This document shows, in pieces, positions 1 to 8,055 of a stretch of 64,000 bases of DNA; position 1 is the first letter of the stretch, and each line of letters starts with the position of its first letter. The notes beneath the pieces are model-generated. The model saw only the letters and a program-made list of their open reading frames with translations. It had not been told where the DNA came from and made no database searches. The position numbers and the translations under genes are program-made. Source of the DNA: Streptomyces coeruleorubidus (lineage in GTDB: Bacteria; Actinomycetota; Actinomycetes; Streptomycetales; Streptomycetaceae); assembly GCF_028885415.1 (NCBI RefSeq), contig NZ_CP118527.1:6510001-6574000 (forward strand), given 5' to 3'.

Positions 1-110
1 ACCATACCCCGGAATCCCGCACACGCGATGGCCGATTTGGTCACGTAGCCGTCGTCACACTGATTGACCAGGGCCTTACGCCTCCCGGCGGGCGGGCTAT
101 TGTGCGCTTC
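1..110. other. Left-edge intergenic sequence, no gene
   Basis: No supportable coding sequence lies before the first gene. The stretch presumably carries the promoter of the ferritin-like gene, but I see no -35/-10 pair with acceptable spacing. Confidence 0.5.
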
Positions 111-866
111 ATGACGAGCTCTGACAAGCCTGAGAACGCCTCGGACACCACCGCCACCCCGGCCGAACACACCTCGGTCGCCGCCCGGGACTGGGCGACG
201 GCCTCCGCCGACCCGCAGTACCGCGCCGCGGTAGTGGACCTGCTCGGTGCGCTCGCGTACGGCGAGCTGGCGGCGTTCGAGCGGCTCGCGGAGGACGCCA
301 AGCTGGCGCCGACGCTGGAGGACAAGGCGGAGCTGGCGAAGATGGCGTCGGCCGAGTTCCACCACTTCGAGAGGCTGCGCGACCGGCTCGCCGAGATCGG
401 GGAGGAGCCGACGCGGGCGATGGAGCCGTTCGTCGCGGCCTACGACGGGTTCCACAAGCAGACGGCCCCCTCGGACTGGCTGGAGGGCCTCGTCAAGGCC
501 TACGTCGGCGACTCCATCGCCAGCGACTTCTACCGGGAGGTCGCCGCCCGGCTGGACTCCGACTCCCGCAGTCTGGTGCTGGCCGTGCTCGACGACACCG
601 GGCACGGCGGCTTCGCCGTGGAGAAGGTGCGTGCCGCGATCGACGCGGACCCGCGTGTGGGCGGGCGGCTCGCGCTGTGGGCGCGGCGGCTGATGGGCGA
701 GGCCCTGTCCCAGTCCCAGCGGGTGGTCGCCGACCGGGACGCGCTGTCGACCATGCTGGTCGGCGGTGTCGCGGACGGCTTCGACCTCGCCGAGGTCGGC
801 AAGATGTTCTCCCGGATCACCGAGGCGCACACGAAGCGGATGGCTGCGCTGGGCTTGGCCGCCTAG
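111..866 (+). CDS. Ferritin-like fold protein (MiaE-like family)
   Basis: A 251-residue, largely helical protein of the ferritin-like diiron superfamily, related to tRNA-(ms2io6A)-hydroxylase-like proteins. Candidate metal ligands sit in an E-rich helix (GELAAFERLAED), an ExxH-type helix (SAEFHHFERL), the segment GDSIASDF and a later DDTGHGG. ATG 111 was chosen over the in-frame GTG at 102; neither has a strong ribosome binding site. A true hydroxylase activity is not shown by the sequence. From memory, a ferritin-like gene also sits at this end of the syntenic mycobacterial block (Rv3210c). Confidence 0.8.
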   Translation: MTSSDKPENASDTTATPAEHTSVAARDWATASADPQYRAAVVDLLGALAYGELAAFERLAEDAKLAPTLEDKAELAKMASAEFHHFERLRDRLAEIGEEPTRAMEPFVAAYDGFHKQTAPSDWLEGLVKAYVGDSIASDFYREVAARLDSDSRSLVLAVLDDTGHGGFAVEKVRAAIDADPRVGGRLALWARRLMGEALSQSQRVVADRDALSTMLVGGVADGFDLAEVGKMFSRITEAHTKRMAALGLAA

Positions 867-968
867 CGCTCTTGCGCGGTGACGGCGGGCGCCGAGGGGG
901 CCGGCTGTGTCGCGGGCTGCGGTCAGTTGCCGACGGTGCGCAGGTCACCGCGTCCCGGTCGGCTTCGG

Positions 969-1238
969 CTACGCCGTCGCTGATCGTCGGCGCAGGCGCC
1001 CCGCCGGGCGCAGCAGCAGCGACAGCGAGGCCACCGAGACGATCACGGCGCCGAGCAGCACCAGCAGCCAGTGCCCGGCGTCCAGCGCGCTGTGCATGAC
1101 GAACGCCCCGAAGAGGGCGCCGGCGACGCCGGTCGACAGCACCAGGGGCCGGGCCGGGAGGCGGTGTGCCAGGCGATGCGCGGCCGCCCATGCCAGAGCC
1201 AGGCCGAGGATCGCGGAGCTCAGCGCTTCCAGGAGCAT
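969..1238 (-). CDS. Small integral membrane protein, unknown function
   Basis: An 89-residue protein with three hydrophobic segments, a positively charged HRLAHRLPAR loop after the first, and a basic C-terminus (RRRSATA). This suggests a simple three-helix inner-membrane protein. ATG 1238 follows a good GGAGGG ribosome binding site. It is convergent with the ferritin-like gene. No family was recognised and no function is proposed. Confidence 0.65.
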   Translation of the reverse strand: MLLEALSSAILGLALAWAAAHRLAHRLPARPLVLSTGVAGALFGAFVMHSALDAGHWLLVLLGAVIVSVASLSLLLRPAGRLRRRSATA

Positions 1239-1391
1239 GTCGGGGTCCCTCCCACATGGCCTGCCCGAATCGGTCGTAGCCCGTCATACCCCTGACCTGC
1301 GGAATCCAATCCCCTTCTGTGGGCGAACCGTGCTCCATCCGTGGAGGAACCCGTGCGCCGCACGGGGTGCCGCACGGAAGAGGAAACGCGG

Positions 1392-1426
1392 ACGGGGCGG
1401 GGCGGCTGACAGCCGCCCCGCCCCGT
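1392..1426 (-). terminator. Terminator hairpin after DUF3107 gene
   Basis: Perfect 16-bp stem: 1392-1407 pairs with 1411-1426 across a GAC loop. It lies 14 nt past the stop of the minus-strand DUF3107 gene. There is no strong U-tract, which is common for Streptomyces terminators. Confidence 0.75.
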
Positions 1427-1439
1427 TCCACACATGTGC

Positions 1440-1667
1440 CTACAGAGCGCCGAAGCCCACCTTGCGCGGGGCCGGCTCGCCGATCTCGACGTACGCGAGA
1501 CGGTCGGCCGGGACCAGGACCTTGCGGCCGTGCTCGTCCACGAGGGTCAGCAGCGGCGACTTTCCGGCCAGCGCCTCGGACACCGCCCGCTCGACCTCCT
1601 CGGCACTCTGACCGCTCTCCAGAACGATCTCGCGGGGCGCGTGCTGCACGCCGATCTTGACCTCCAC
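1440..1667 (-). CDS. DUF3107 family protein
   Basis: A 75-residue protein starting VEVKIGVQHAPREIV, typical in length and sequence for DUF3107. The family is restricted to actinobacteria and has no assigned activity. GTG 1667 is preferred because GGAGGG sits 8-10 nt upstream; longer in-frame extensions have no such site. It lies downstream of the TetR gene on the same strand, an order shared with mycobacteria (Rv3208/Rv3208A), so the two may be functionally linked. Confidence 0.85.
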   Translation of the reverse strand: MEVKIGVQHAPREIVLESGQSAEEVERAVSEALAGKSPLLTLVDEHGRKVLVPADRLAYVEIGEPAPRKVGFGAL

Positions 1668-1802
1668 GGCTATGTCCCTCCGACGGTCAGTGATGTGCGC
1701 GACCTTCCGCGCCGTACGCAGCACACATTAGCCCGGTGAGGGGACCGGCATGCTCCGCCCGAGAACGCCACGAGCGAACAGCGGGCGGGAACAAAGCGGC
1801 CG

Positions 1803-2462
1803 TCAGTGGTGCTGCTGGTCGGATCCGTGCAGCGGGAAGCCCGCGATGCCGCGCCACGCCAGCGAGGCGAGCAGCTGTACGGCCTGGTCGCGCGGCACGC
1901 TGCGGTCGCTGTTCAGCCAGGACCGGGCCACCACCTGGGCGAGGCCGCCCAGGCCCGAGGCGAGCAGCATCGACTCCGCGCGCGACAGGCCCGTGTCCTC
2001 GGCGATGACGTCGCGGATCGCCTCCGCGCACTCGTTGGTGACCTTGTCGACGCGCTCGCGGACGGCCGGCTCGTTCGTCAGGTCCGACTCGAAGACCAGG
2101 CGGAATGCGCCGCCGTCGTCCTCGACGTAGGCGAAGTAGGCGTCCATCGTCGCCCGGACGCGCTGCTTGTTGTCCGTCGTCGACGCCAGCGCGTTGCGTA
2201 CGGCCTGGATGAGCGACTCGCAGTGCTGGTCCAGCAGCGCCAGATAGAGGTCGAGCTTGCCCGGGAAGTGCTGGTAGAGCACCGGCTTGCTGACGCCGGC
2301 GCGCTCGGCGATGTCGTCCATCGCGGCCGCGTGGTAGCCCTGGGCCACGAAGACCTCCTGGGCGGCACCCAGGAGCTGGTTCCGTCGGGCACGGCGTGGC
2401 AGGCGTGTGCCCCGCGGGCGAACCGCCTCTGTCTGCTCGATGGCTGTCACGCCGCCTCCCAA
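1803..2462 (-). CDS. TetR/AcrR family regulator, FasR-like by position
   Basis: A 219-residue one-component regulator. The N-terminal helix-turn-helix (about residues 28-72) contains MDDIAERAGVSKPVLYQHF, a canonical TetR recognition helix. The rest is an all-helical ligand or dimerisation domain. The C-terminus is His-rich (GSDQQHH). Its placement next to DUF3107 matches Rv3208, the fatty-acid synthase regulator FasR, so a lipid-related role is plausible, but the ligand domain cannot be assigned by eye. An imperfect inverted repeat just upstream may be its operator. Confidence 0.9.
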   Translation of the reverse strand: MGGGVTAIEQTEAVRPRGTRLPRRARRNQLLGAAQEVFVAQGYHAAAMDDIAERAGVSKPVLYQHFPGKLDLYLALLDQHCESLIQAVRNALASTTDNKQRVRATMDAYFAYVEDDGGAFRLVFESDLTNEPAVRERVDKVTNECAEAIRDVIAEDTGLSRAESMLLASGLGGLAQVVARSWLNSDRSVPRDQAVQLLASLAWRGIAGFPLHGSDQQHH

Positions 2463-2502
2463 AGTCGTCCATGTGCGGATCTGGCCGCGTCGCCATCGTA
2501 CT

Positions 2503-2564
2503 TTTCGGTAACCGTGGTGTGCGCGGTGAGAGCGCAGAATTTCACGGACCGGACGGTTACGAAA
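2503..2564. promoter_or_regulatory. Imperfect inverted repeat upstream of the TetR gene, candidate operator
   Basis: TTTCGGTAACCGT at 2503-2515 is mirrored by ACGGTTACGAAA at 2553-2564, with one base missing in the second arm. The arms are 37 nt apart and lie in the TetR gene's upstream region. TetR genes are often autoregulated from such sites; binding here is inference. Confidence 0.4.
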
Positions 2565-2657
2565 GCGGCTGAGAAGGTTTCAAACAGGGTCAGAGCGGGC
2601 AAAATGCGGCTCCTTTCCTGCTCGGCGATGCTCCTTGTCGCCACCCGGCGGCGTGCG

Positions 2658-2882
2658 TCACCGGTAGTCGTCCTCGTCGAGAGAGACGATCCGGGCCTGC
2701 TCCACCAGGTCGGCCTCGTTGGCGCGGTCGGGGTCGACGCGGGTGAGCGGGTCGTCGCGGTTCGGTGCGACGTCCGTGTGCTGCTCCGCCGCGTCGACCT
2801 CGGGGGCCTCGACGTCGTACTCCGGTGTCTCCTGCGCCTCCTCGGCCTCGAACGTCTCCGGGTCTGTGGGGTCTACGGCCAT
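2658..2882 (-). CDS. Small acidic protein, unknown function
   Basis: A 74-residue, highly acidic, probably disordered protein rich in Glu, Asp and Ala, with almost no hydrophobic core; it ends SLDEDDYR. ATG 2882 has an AAGGGAG ribosome binding site 6 nt upstream. It stands alone between the TetR gene and a divergent hydrolase gene. No domain was recognised. Confidence 0.65.
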   Translation of the reverse strand: MAVDPTDPETFEAEEAQETPEYDVEAPEVDAAEQHTDVAPNRDDPLTRVDPDRANEADLVEQARIVSLDEDDYR

Positions 2883-3196
2883 GCTGGGCTCCCTTCCTAC
2901 GAACGTCCCTGGGGATGCAGGGGCTACACGCGGGTGCCCTCCCTACGAGCCTAGGAGACACCCGATCCGGACGCTATGCGATCCGCGTCCGGGGCGTGAC
3001 GCAGTGCGCGTCCCGTCGACTGCTTCTCATGTGCCCTGCCTTCATGTCCTGCCTTTCCCGGGTGCCTCGCCCTGCTCGAGTGGCTTTTCTTTCTCCACGC
3101 CTTCCCCGTGTCTGCCTCATGTGCCCGCCCCACATGGCCGATTCCTGTGACGGCGAACACACGAGCCACTGCGTGATCGTCTCGTAACATTGCCGC
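2883..3196. other. Divergent intergenic region, no gene
   Basis: 314 bp between the acidic peptide gene and the hydrolase gene. It is unusually pyrimidine-rich on the top strand, with several CATGTG/CACATG words. A possible -10 (TAACAT, 3185-3190) lies 6 nt before the hydrolase ATG, which would give an almost leaderless transcript. I see no matching -35. Confidence 0.45.
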
Positions 3197-4243
3197 ATGT
3201 CTTCGACCGAGCTGCCGTTCGTGCCGCCCGCCAATGTGCTGCCGAAGGTGGGGACCGTCCGGGTCGCCGAGGGCGAGCGGCTCAGGTCGGTCGAGCTGCC
3301 CGGGGTCACGCTGACGGTGCGGTCGAGGCGCCCTGTGCGCAAGGGGGTGGCTCCCGCGCTGTACGTGCACGGGCTCGGAGGCTCCTCGCAGAACTGGTCG
3401 GCGCTGATGGCGCTGCTGGACGACGTCGTCGAGAGCGAGGCCCTCGATCTACCGGGCTTCGGCGACTCCCCGCCGCCGGACGACGGCAACTACTCCGTGA
3501 CGGGGCACGCGCGCGCGATCATCCGGTACCTCGACGCCGCCGGTCGTGGCCCCGTGCACCTGTTCGGGAACTCCCTCGGTGGCGCCATCACCACCCGTGT
3601 CGCCGCGGTACGGCCCGATCTGGTCCGTACGCTCACGCTCGTGTCGCCTGCTTTGCCCGAAATCAGAGTGCAGCGCACCGCCGTGCCCACAGCGCTGCTG
3701 GCGGTGCCCGGTGTCGCGCCGCTCTTCACCCGGCTGACCCGGGAGTGGACGGCGGAGCAGCGCGTCCGTGGCGTGATGGCGCTGTGTTACGGGGATCCGG
3801 GGCGGGTGACGCCGGAAGGATTCAGCAACGCCGTGGAGGAGATGGAGCGGCGGCTGCGGCTGCCGTACTTCTGGGACGCGATGACGCGGTCCGCGCGCGG
3901 GATCGTCAACGCGTACACGCTGGGCGGCCAGCAGGGACTGTGGCGCCAGGCCGAACGGGTTCTCGCGCCGACCCTCCTCGTCTACGGTGGCCGTGACCAA
4001 CTCGTCGGCTTCCGGATGGCCCAGAGGGCGGCCCGGGCGTTCCGCGACTCGCGGCTGGTGACGTTGCCGGACGCTGGGCACGTGGCCATGATGGAGTACC
4101 CGGAGACGGTGGCCATGGCGTTTCGTGAACTCCTCGAAGACGCCGGTGAGATGGGTGAACGGCGAGCGAGGAAGGCTCGCGTGGACGAGGCCGTCGACGC
4201 AGCAGGCACCGGAGCAGACACCGACGAGAGCATGGGGGGCTGA
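3197..4243 (+). CDS. Alpha/beta hydrolase
   Basis: A 348-residue alpha/beta-hydrolase. The oxyanion motif HGLGGSS comes first, then the nucleophile elbow GNSLGG, the acid in YGGRDQLVG and the catalytic His in PDAGHVAMMEYP, giving a complete Ser-Asp-His triad. The C-terminal 40 residues (ERRARKAR...) are charged and outside the fold. The substrate is unknown. Its stop is 8 nt before the GTG of the DUF3152 gene, so the two are probably co-transcribed. Confidence 0.9.
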   Translation: MSSTELPFVPPANVLPKVGTVRVAEGERLRSVELPGVTLTVRSRRPVRKGVAPALYVHGLGGSSQNWSALMALLDDVVESEALDLPGFGDSPPPDDGNYSVTGHARAIIRYLDAAGRGPVHLFGNSLGGAITTRVAAVRPDLVRTLTLVSPALPEIRVQRTAVPTALLAVPGVAPLFTRLTREWTAEQRVRGVMALCYGDPGRVTPEGFSNAVEEMERRLRLPYFWDAMTRSARGIVNAYTLGGQQGLWRQAERVLAPTLLVYGGRDQLVGFRMAQRAARAFRDSRLVTLPDAGHVAMMEYPETVAMAFRELLEDAGEMGERRARKARVDEAVDAAGTGADTDESMGG

Positions 4244-4251
4244 GGCGCGAC

Positions 4252-5952
4252 GTGGGACGCCACAGCCGCCGTGGGCCGGTCGCCAAGAGCGACACCGCGG
4301 ACACCACCGCAGTGCGGGACGGCCGGGCCGGGTCGGGACAGGGACCGGGGCAAGGGCAGGGACAGGCGCCGGACACGAGCCGGGGAGGCCGGACGGGCCC
4401 ACTCCGCGACGCGCCGCAGGGCGGCTGGCCGCCGCCCGGTGCCGGCCCTCGCCGGACGCCGGGGCCTCGGCCCGCGCCGGTGGACGGGACGCCCGCGCAC
4501 GGGATGCCGCGTCTTCCGGACGGCTGGCTGCCGGACGGCACGCCTGTGCACGGCGTTCCGCGCCTGCCTGACGGCACCCCGGCGCGGGGGCTGCCCCGCT
4601 TTCCCGACGGCACGCCGGCGCGCGGTACTCCGCGGCTGCCTGATGGGACTCCCGCGCACGGCGTTCCGCGGTTTCCTGAGGGGACGCCGGCGCGGGGCGT
4701 TCCGCGGTTTCCTGACGGGACGCCGGCGCGGGGCGTTCCGCGGTTTCCCGACGGGAACCCGGCGCGGGGCGTTCCGCGGCTTCCGGACGGTACCCCCGCG
4801 CGCGGGGTGCCGCGGTTGCCCGACGGCACTCCCGCGCACGGCTTTCCACAAGCGCGTGGAGGGCATCCCGAGCAGCGCGAAGCCGGGGGTGGCTGGGGCG
4901 AGTTGAGGGGCGGCGGTGCTCCCATACCGGGGCAGCGGCGGGCGTCCGTGCCCGGGCCGCGGCAGGAGTTTCTCGACGCCTTCGACGAGGAGGACGACGT
5001 CTTCGCACCCCGTACGCCCGCCTCCGCACACGCGGCGGACGCCTACGCCTCCGTCACGGACTGGAACGCCGGCGCCCCGGCAGGCATCCGCTCCGACGAC
5101 GACGATGACGACGGCGCGGCGCCCACCGGTACGCCCGCGCCGGTCAAGGGCGCCAAGGGCCGTACGTTCACCGGCATCGCGGCCGCCGCCGTCACGACCG
5201 TGCTGGCCGTGGTCGTCGCCGGTCAGGTCACCGACGACCCCGGCGGCGCCGACGTGCAGTCACAGTCCGCCACCGACCAGGCCCGCGACATCCGGGACCC
5301 CTCGGCCCACGGGGACGGGCGGGCGCCGGCACCGGCTCCCAGCGCGAAGGCGGTGACGTACGACGAGAAGATGGGCAGGACGTACCCGCTCGGCGCCACG
5401 TTCAAGGGCTCGGGGAAGTTCGACGCCGTTCCCGGCATCGCCGAGGCGCCCGGTGCGGGGCAGAAGTTCACCTATCGCGTGGACGTGGAGCAGGGGCTCG
5501 GGCTCGACGCCGAGCTGTTCGCTGAGGCCGTGCACAAGACGCTCAACGACCAGCGCAGCTGGGCCCACAACGGCGCGCGCACCTTCGAGCGGATCTACTC
5601 CGGCACGCCCCGCTTCGTGATCACGCTCGCCAGCCCCGGCACGACCGCCGACTGGTGCGCCAAGTCCGGTCTGGACACCACCGTGGACAACGTCTCCTGC
5701 GACTCGGCCGCCACCGAGCGCGTGATGATCAACGCCTACCGGTGGGCGCAGGGCTCGCAGACATACGGCGACAAGATCCATGCCTACCGGCAGATGCTGA
5801 TCAACCACGAGGTCGGCCACCGCCTCGGGTACGGCCACGTCACCTGCGACAAGGACGGCGGCCTGGCCCCGGTCATGCAGCAGCAGACCAAGTTCCTCGA
5901 GCACGACGGCATCCGCTGCCGGGCCAACCCCTGGCCGTATCCCGGAAGTTGA
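4252..5952 (+). CDS. DUF3152 membrane-anchored metzincin-like protein with 12-residue repeats
   Basis: A 566-residue protein in four parts: a disordered Gly/Pro-rich N-terminus; about ten 12-residue repeats of the form DGTPARGVPRFP (residues 78-200); one transmembrane segment (about 306-325); and an exported C-terminal DUF3152 domain. That domain carries HEVGHRLGYGH (His519, His523, His529), an exact HExxHxxGxxH zinc signature, next to a cysteine (HVTCD). This suggests a cell-surface metallopeptidase, although DUF3152 has no proven activity that I know of. Rv3207c is the positional equivalent. GTG 4252 begins 8 nt after the hydrolase stop. Confidence 0.85.
   Translation: MGRHSRRGPVAKSDTADTTAVRDGRAGSGQGPGQGQGQAPDTSRGGRTGPLRDAPQGGWPPPGAGPRRTPGPRPAPVDGTPAHGMPRLPDGWLPDGTPVHGVPRLPDGTPARGLPRFPDGTPARGTPRLPDGTPAHGVPRFPEGTPARGVPRFPDGTPARGVPRFPDGNPARGVPRLPDGTPARGVPRLPDGTPAHGFPQARGGHPEQREAGGGWGELRGGGAPIPGQRRASVPGPRQEFLDAFDEEDDVFAPRTPASAHAADAYASVTDWNAGAPAGIRSDDDDDDGAAPTGTPAPVKGAKGRTFTGIAAAAVTTVLAVVVAGQVTDDPGGADVQSQSATDQARDIRDPSAHGDGRAPAPAPSAKAVTYDEKMGRTYPLGATFKGSGKFDAVPGIAEAPGAGQKFTYRVDVEQGLGLDAELFAEAVHKTLNDQRSWAHNGARTFERIYSGTPRFVITLASPGTTADWCAKSGLDTTVDNVSCDSAATERVMINAYRWAQGSQTYGDKIHAYRQMLINHEVGHRLGYGHVTCDKDGGLAPVMQQQTKFLEHDGIRCRANPWPYPGS
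4483..4850 (+). repeat. 36-bp in-frame tandem repeat in the DUF3152 gene
   Basis: About ten units of 36 bp encode DGTPARGVPRFP variants (ARG/AHG, LP/FP). One unit is lengthened by a DGWLP insertion near the start. Units near 4680-4770 are almost identical at DNA level, which points to recent slippage or recombination. The repeat lies in the cytoplasmic part, before the transmembrane segment. Confidence 0.9.
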
Positions 5953-5970
5953 CAGGCACCACAGGTGTCG

Positions 5971-6144
5971 GCCCGCGTAACGCGTCGACATGGCCACGAG
6001 TTCAGCGGCGGGCAGCGCCAACGCGTCGGTGTCGCGCGGGCGCTCGACCCGTACACCAGGCAGCTGCCGGCCGCCGTACCGGCGCTGGACCCGGAGTCCG
6101 CCGCAAGACGCCGGGCGGAGCGACGGGAGTCGGCCGCGGTATGA
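5971..6144 (+). pseudogene. Decayed oligopeptide ABC-transporter ATPase fragment
   Basis: In one frame this stretch reads RRHGHEFSGGQRQRVGVARA, the ABC signature helix of Opp/Dpp-type ATPases. It runs straight into DPYTRQLPAAVPALDPESA, which resembles the conserved C-terminal HPYTR..LLAAVP..DPE segment of the same proteins, and stops at TGA 6142-6144. Walker A, Walker B and the H-loop are missing, so an internal deletion appears to have joined the signature to the C-terminus. There is no start codon or ribosome binding site. I read it as a gene relic. Confidence 0.7.
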
Positions 6145-6220
6145 CGATCCGCGTCCGGTTCATCTCCTAGCGCGACGGAACGCGATCCGTACGGGAAAGT
6201 TACGACCGTTCACCCCTTTT

Positions 6221-6254
6221 GGTGGCGCGACGGACAACCGTCCGTCGCGCCACC
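6221..6254 (+). terminator. Strong hairpin upstream of the GT4 operon
   Basis: Perfect 15-bp stem (6221-6235 with 6240-6254) and AACC loop, 80 nt before the glycosyltransferase start. It probably terminates read-through from the DUF3152 gene; a leader role for the operon is the alternative. The rest of the 5953-6333 gap holds only the ATPase relic. Confidence 0.65.
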
Positions 6255-6333
6255 GCCTTGTCCGCATACGTTCGTCCCGCTGCGAGCCGCCGGGCAACGG
6301 CGGCTCCTGATACGGGAGATCGGGGGTGCACTC

Positions 6334-8055
6334 GTGCGCATCGGACTGCTTACGGAGGGTGGCTATCCGTACGTGAGCGGTGACGCCAGGCTCTGGTGCG
6401 ACCGGCTGGTGCGCGGGCTCGGACAGCACGAGTTCGACGTCTACGCGCTCAGTCGCAGCCAACACCAGGAGGACGAGGGCTGGATCCCGCTGCCGCCGAA
6501 CGTCCGCAGGGTGCGTACCGCACCGTTGTGGATGGCCGAGGACGACGAAGTGGTCATGGGCCGCCGCGCGCGCCGGCGGTTCACCGAGTGCTTCGGCGAA
6601 CTGGCAGCCGTGCTGAGCGGGTCGTCCGGGGGTGCGCCGACCGCCGCCAAGGGGCCTTCCGAGGGTACGTCGACCCCTGAGGCGGACCGTTTCGGCAACG
6701 CTCTGTACGGGCTCGCCGAACTCGCCCGCGAGACGGGCGGGCTGGTAGGGGCACTCCGTTCCGAGACCGCCGTACGCACCCTGGAGCGCGCCTGTCGTGC
6801 GCCCGGCGCCCATCGCGCGGCGCGTGAGGCGCGCGTACCGGATCTGCTCGCCGTTGCCACACACCTGGAACGCGCCCTGCGCCCTCTCTCCCTCGACTGG
6901 TACGAGGACAACGGACTGGGCGCGGTCGACCTCTGCCACGCCGCCTCCGGCGGCCCGGCCGCCCTGCCGGGCCTGCTCGCCCGCCACTTCACCGGCGTTC
7001 CCCTGCTGGTCACCGAGTACGGCGTGCGCCTGCGCACCCACTACCTGACCGCCCCGGACGCCCCGCCCGCCGTACGGTCCCTGCTGGCGGCCTTCCACGG
7101 CAGGCTCGCGGCCGAGGCCTACGCACGGGCCGAGGTCGTCACGGCCGGCAACACGCACGCCCGCCGCTGGCAGGAGCGCTGTGGCGCCGACCGCGAGAAA
7201 CTCCGCACGGTCTACCCCGGCATGGACGCCCGGCCCTTCGCCGAGGTCGGCGAGGCCCCCGAGTGCGCCGACCCGGACACGCTCGTCTGGGTCGGACGCG
7301 TCGAGCCCGCCAAGGACCTGGTCTCACTGCTGCACGCCTTCGCGGAGATCCGCAAGCGGCAGCCGAAGACCCGCCTGCGCATCGTCGGCGCCCCCGCCGG
7401 TGCCGAGGGCACGGCCTACCTCGGCCACTGCCGGACCCTGGCCGCCCAGCTCTTCCCCGACGAGGCCGAGGGCCCGCACGCCGACGGCGACAACCCGGTG
7501 TCCTTCGAGGAGATCGGCGGTCCCGAACTCCCGGACCTCGCCGACGCCTACGCCTCGGGCGCCGTGACCGTCCTCTCCAGCGTCGTCGAGGGCTTCCCGA
7601 TCAGCCTCGTCGAGGCCATGCTCTGCGGACGCGTGACGGTGTCGACGGACGTCGGCGCGGTCGTGGAGGTCATCGGCGGCACCGGGCTCGTCGTGCCGCC
7701 GCGCAACCCGCGGGCGCTCGCCGAGGCGTGCGTGGCGCTGCTGCGCGACCCCGAGCGCCGTGCGCGCCTGGGTGCCGCCGCCCGCGCCCGTGCCCTCGAA
7801 CTGTTCACGGTCGAGCAGAACATCGAGGCATTTCACGGCATCTACCTGGAGATCGTCTCGCGCACGCCGGTCCGCCGCGTGGTCCTCGACGAAGCGGGGG
7901 CGCCGCTGCCCTTCGCGATTCCCGCCGAGGATCACGTCCCGATCAGCTGGGCCGCCCCGTCACCCAGCCTCGTCGCCCGCGGCGGCCCCGGCTGGGCGAC
8001 GAGCAGACCCGTACGCGCGACCACTGCCCTCCCCGCCCCGGAGGGTGCGCGATGA
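6334..8055 (+). CDS. PelF-type GT4 glycosyltransferase (DUF3492)
   Basis: A 573-residue cytoplasmic glycosyltransferase. The N-terminus RIGLLTEGGYPYVSGDARLW is typical of DUF3492, the N-terminal domain of PelF enzymes. The C-terminal GT4 domain has VWVGRVEPAKDLVSLLHAF and the donor-binding EGFPISLVEAM (the E-x7-E motif). PelF uses UDP-GalNAc/GlcNAc to build the Pel polymer; here the sugar is inferred from family and context. GTG 6334 was chosen because the family motif begins at residue 2. Its stop overlaps the next ATG (ATGA), so it heads a translationally coupled operon. Confidence 0.85.
   Translation: MRIGLLTEGGYPYVSGDARLWCDRLVRGLGQHEFDVYALSRSQHQEDEGWIPLPPNVRRVRTAPLWMAEDDEVVMGRRARRRFTECFGELAAVLSGSSGGAPTAAKGPSEGTSTPEADRFGNALYGLAELARETGGLVGALRSETAVRTLERACRAPGAHRAAREARVPDLLAVATHLERALRPLSLDWYEDNGLGAVDLCHAASGGPAALPGLLARHFTGVPLLVTEYGVRLRTHYLTAPDAPPAVRSLLAAFHGRLAAEAYARAEVVTAGNTHARRWQERCGADREKLRTVYPGMDARPFAEVGEAPECADPDTLVWVGRVEPAKDLVSLLHAFAEIRKRQPKTRLRIVGAPAGAEGTAYLGHCRTLAAQLFPDEAEGPHADGDNPVSFEEIGGPELPDLADAYASGAVTVLSSVVEGFPISLVEAMLCGRVTVSTDVGAVVEVIGGTGLVVPPRNPRALAEACVALLRDPERRARLGAAARARALELFTVEQNIEAFHGIYLEIVSRTPVRRVVLDEAGAPLPFAIPAEDHVPISWAAPSPSLVARGGPGWATSRPVRATTALPAPEGAR

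Noticed and set aside
2883..3196. Short plus-strand frames of 140 residues or so
   Set aside because: They read through intergenic and divergent promoter sequence with Pro/Cys-rich nonsense and no ribosome site.
4483..4850. CRISPR-like array
   Set aside because: Units are contiguous, in frame and without spacers; this is a protein repeat. The same holds for 20775-21044.
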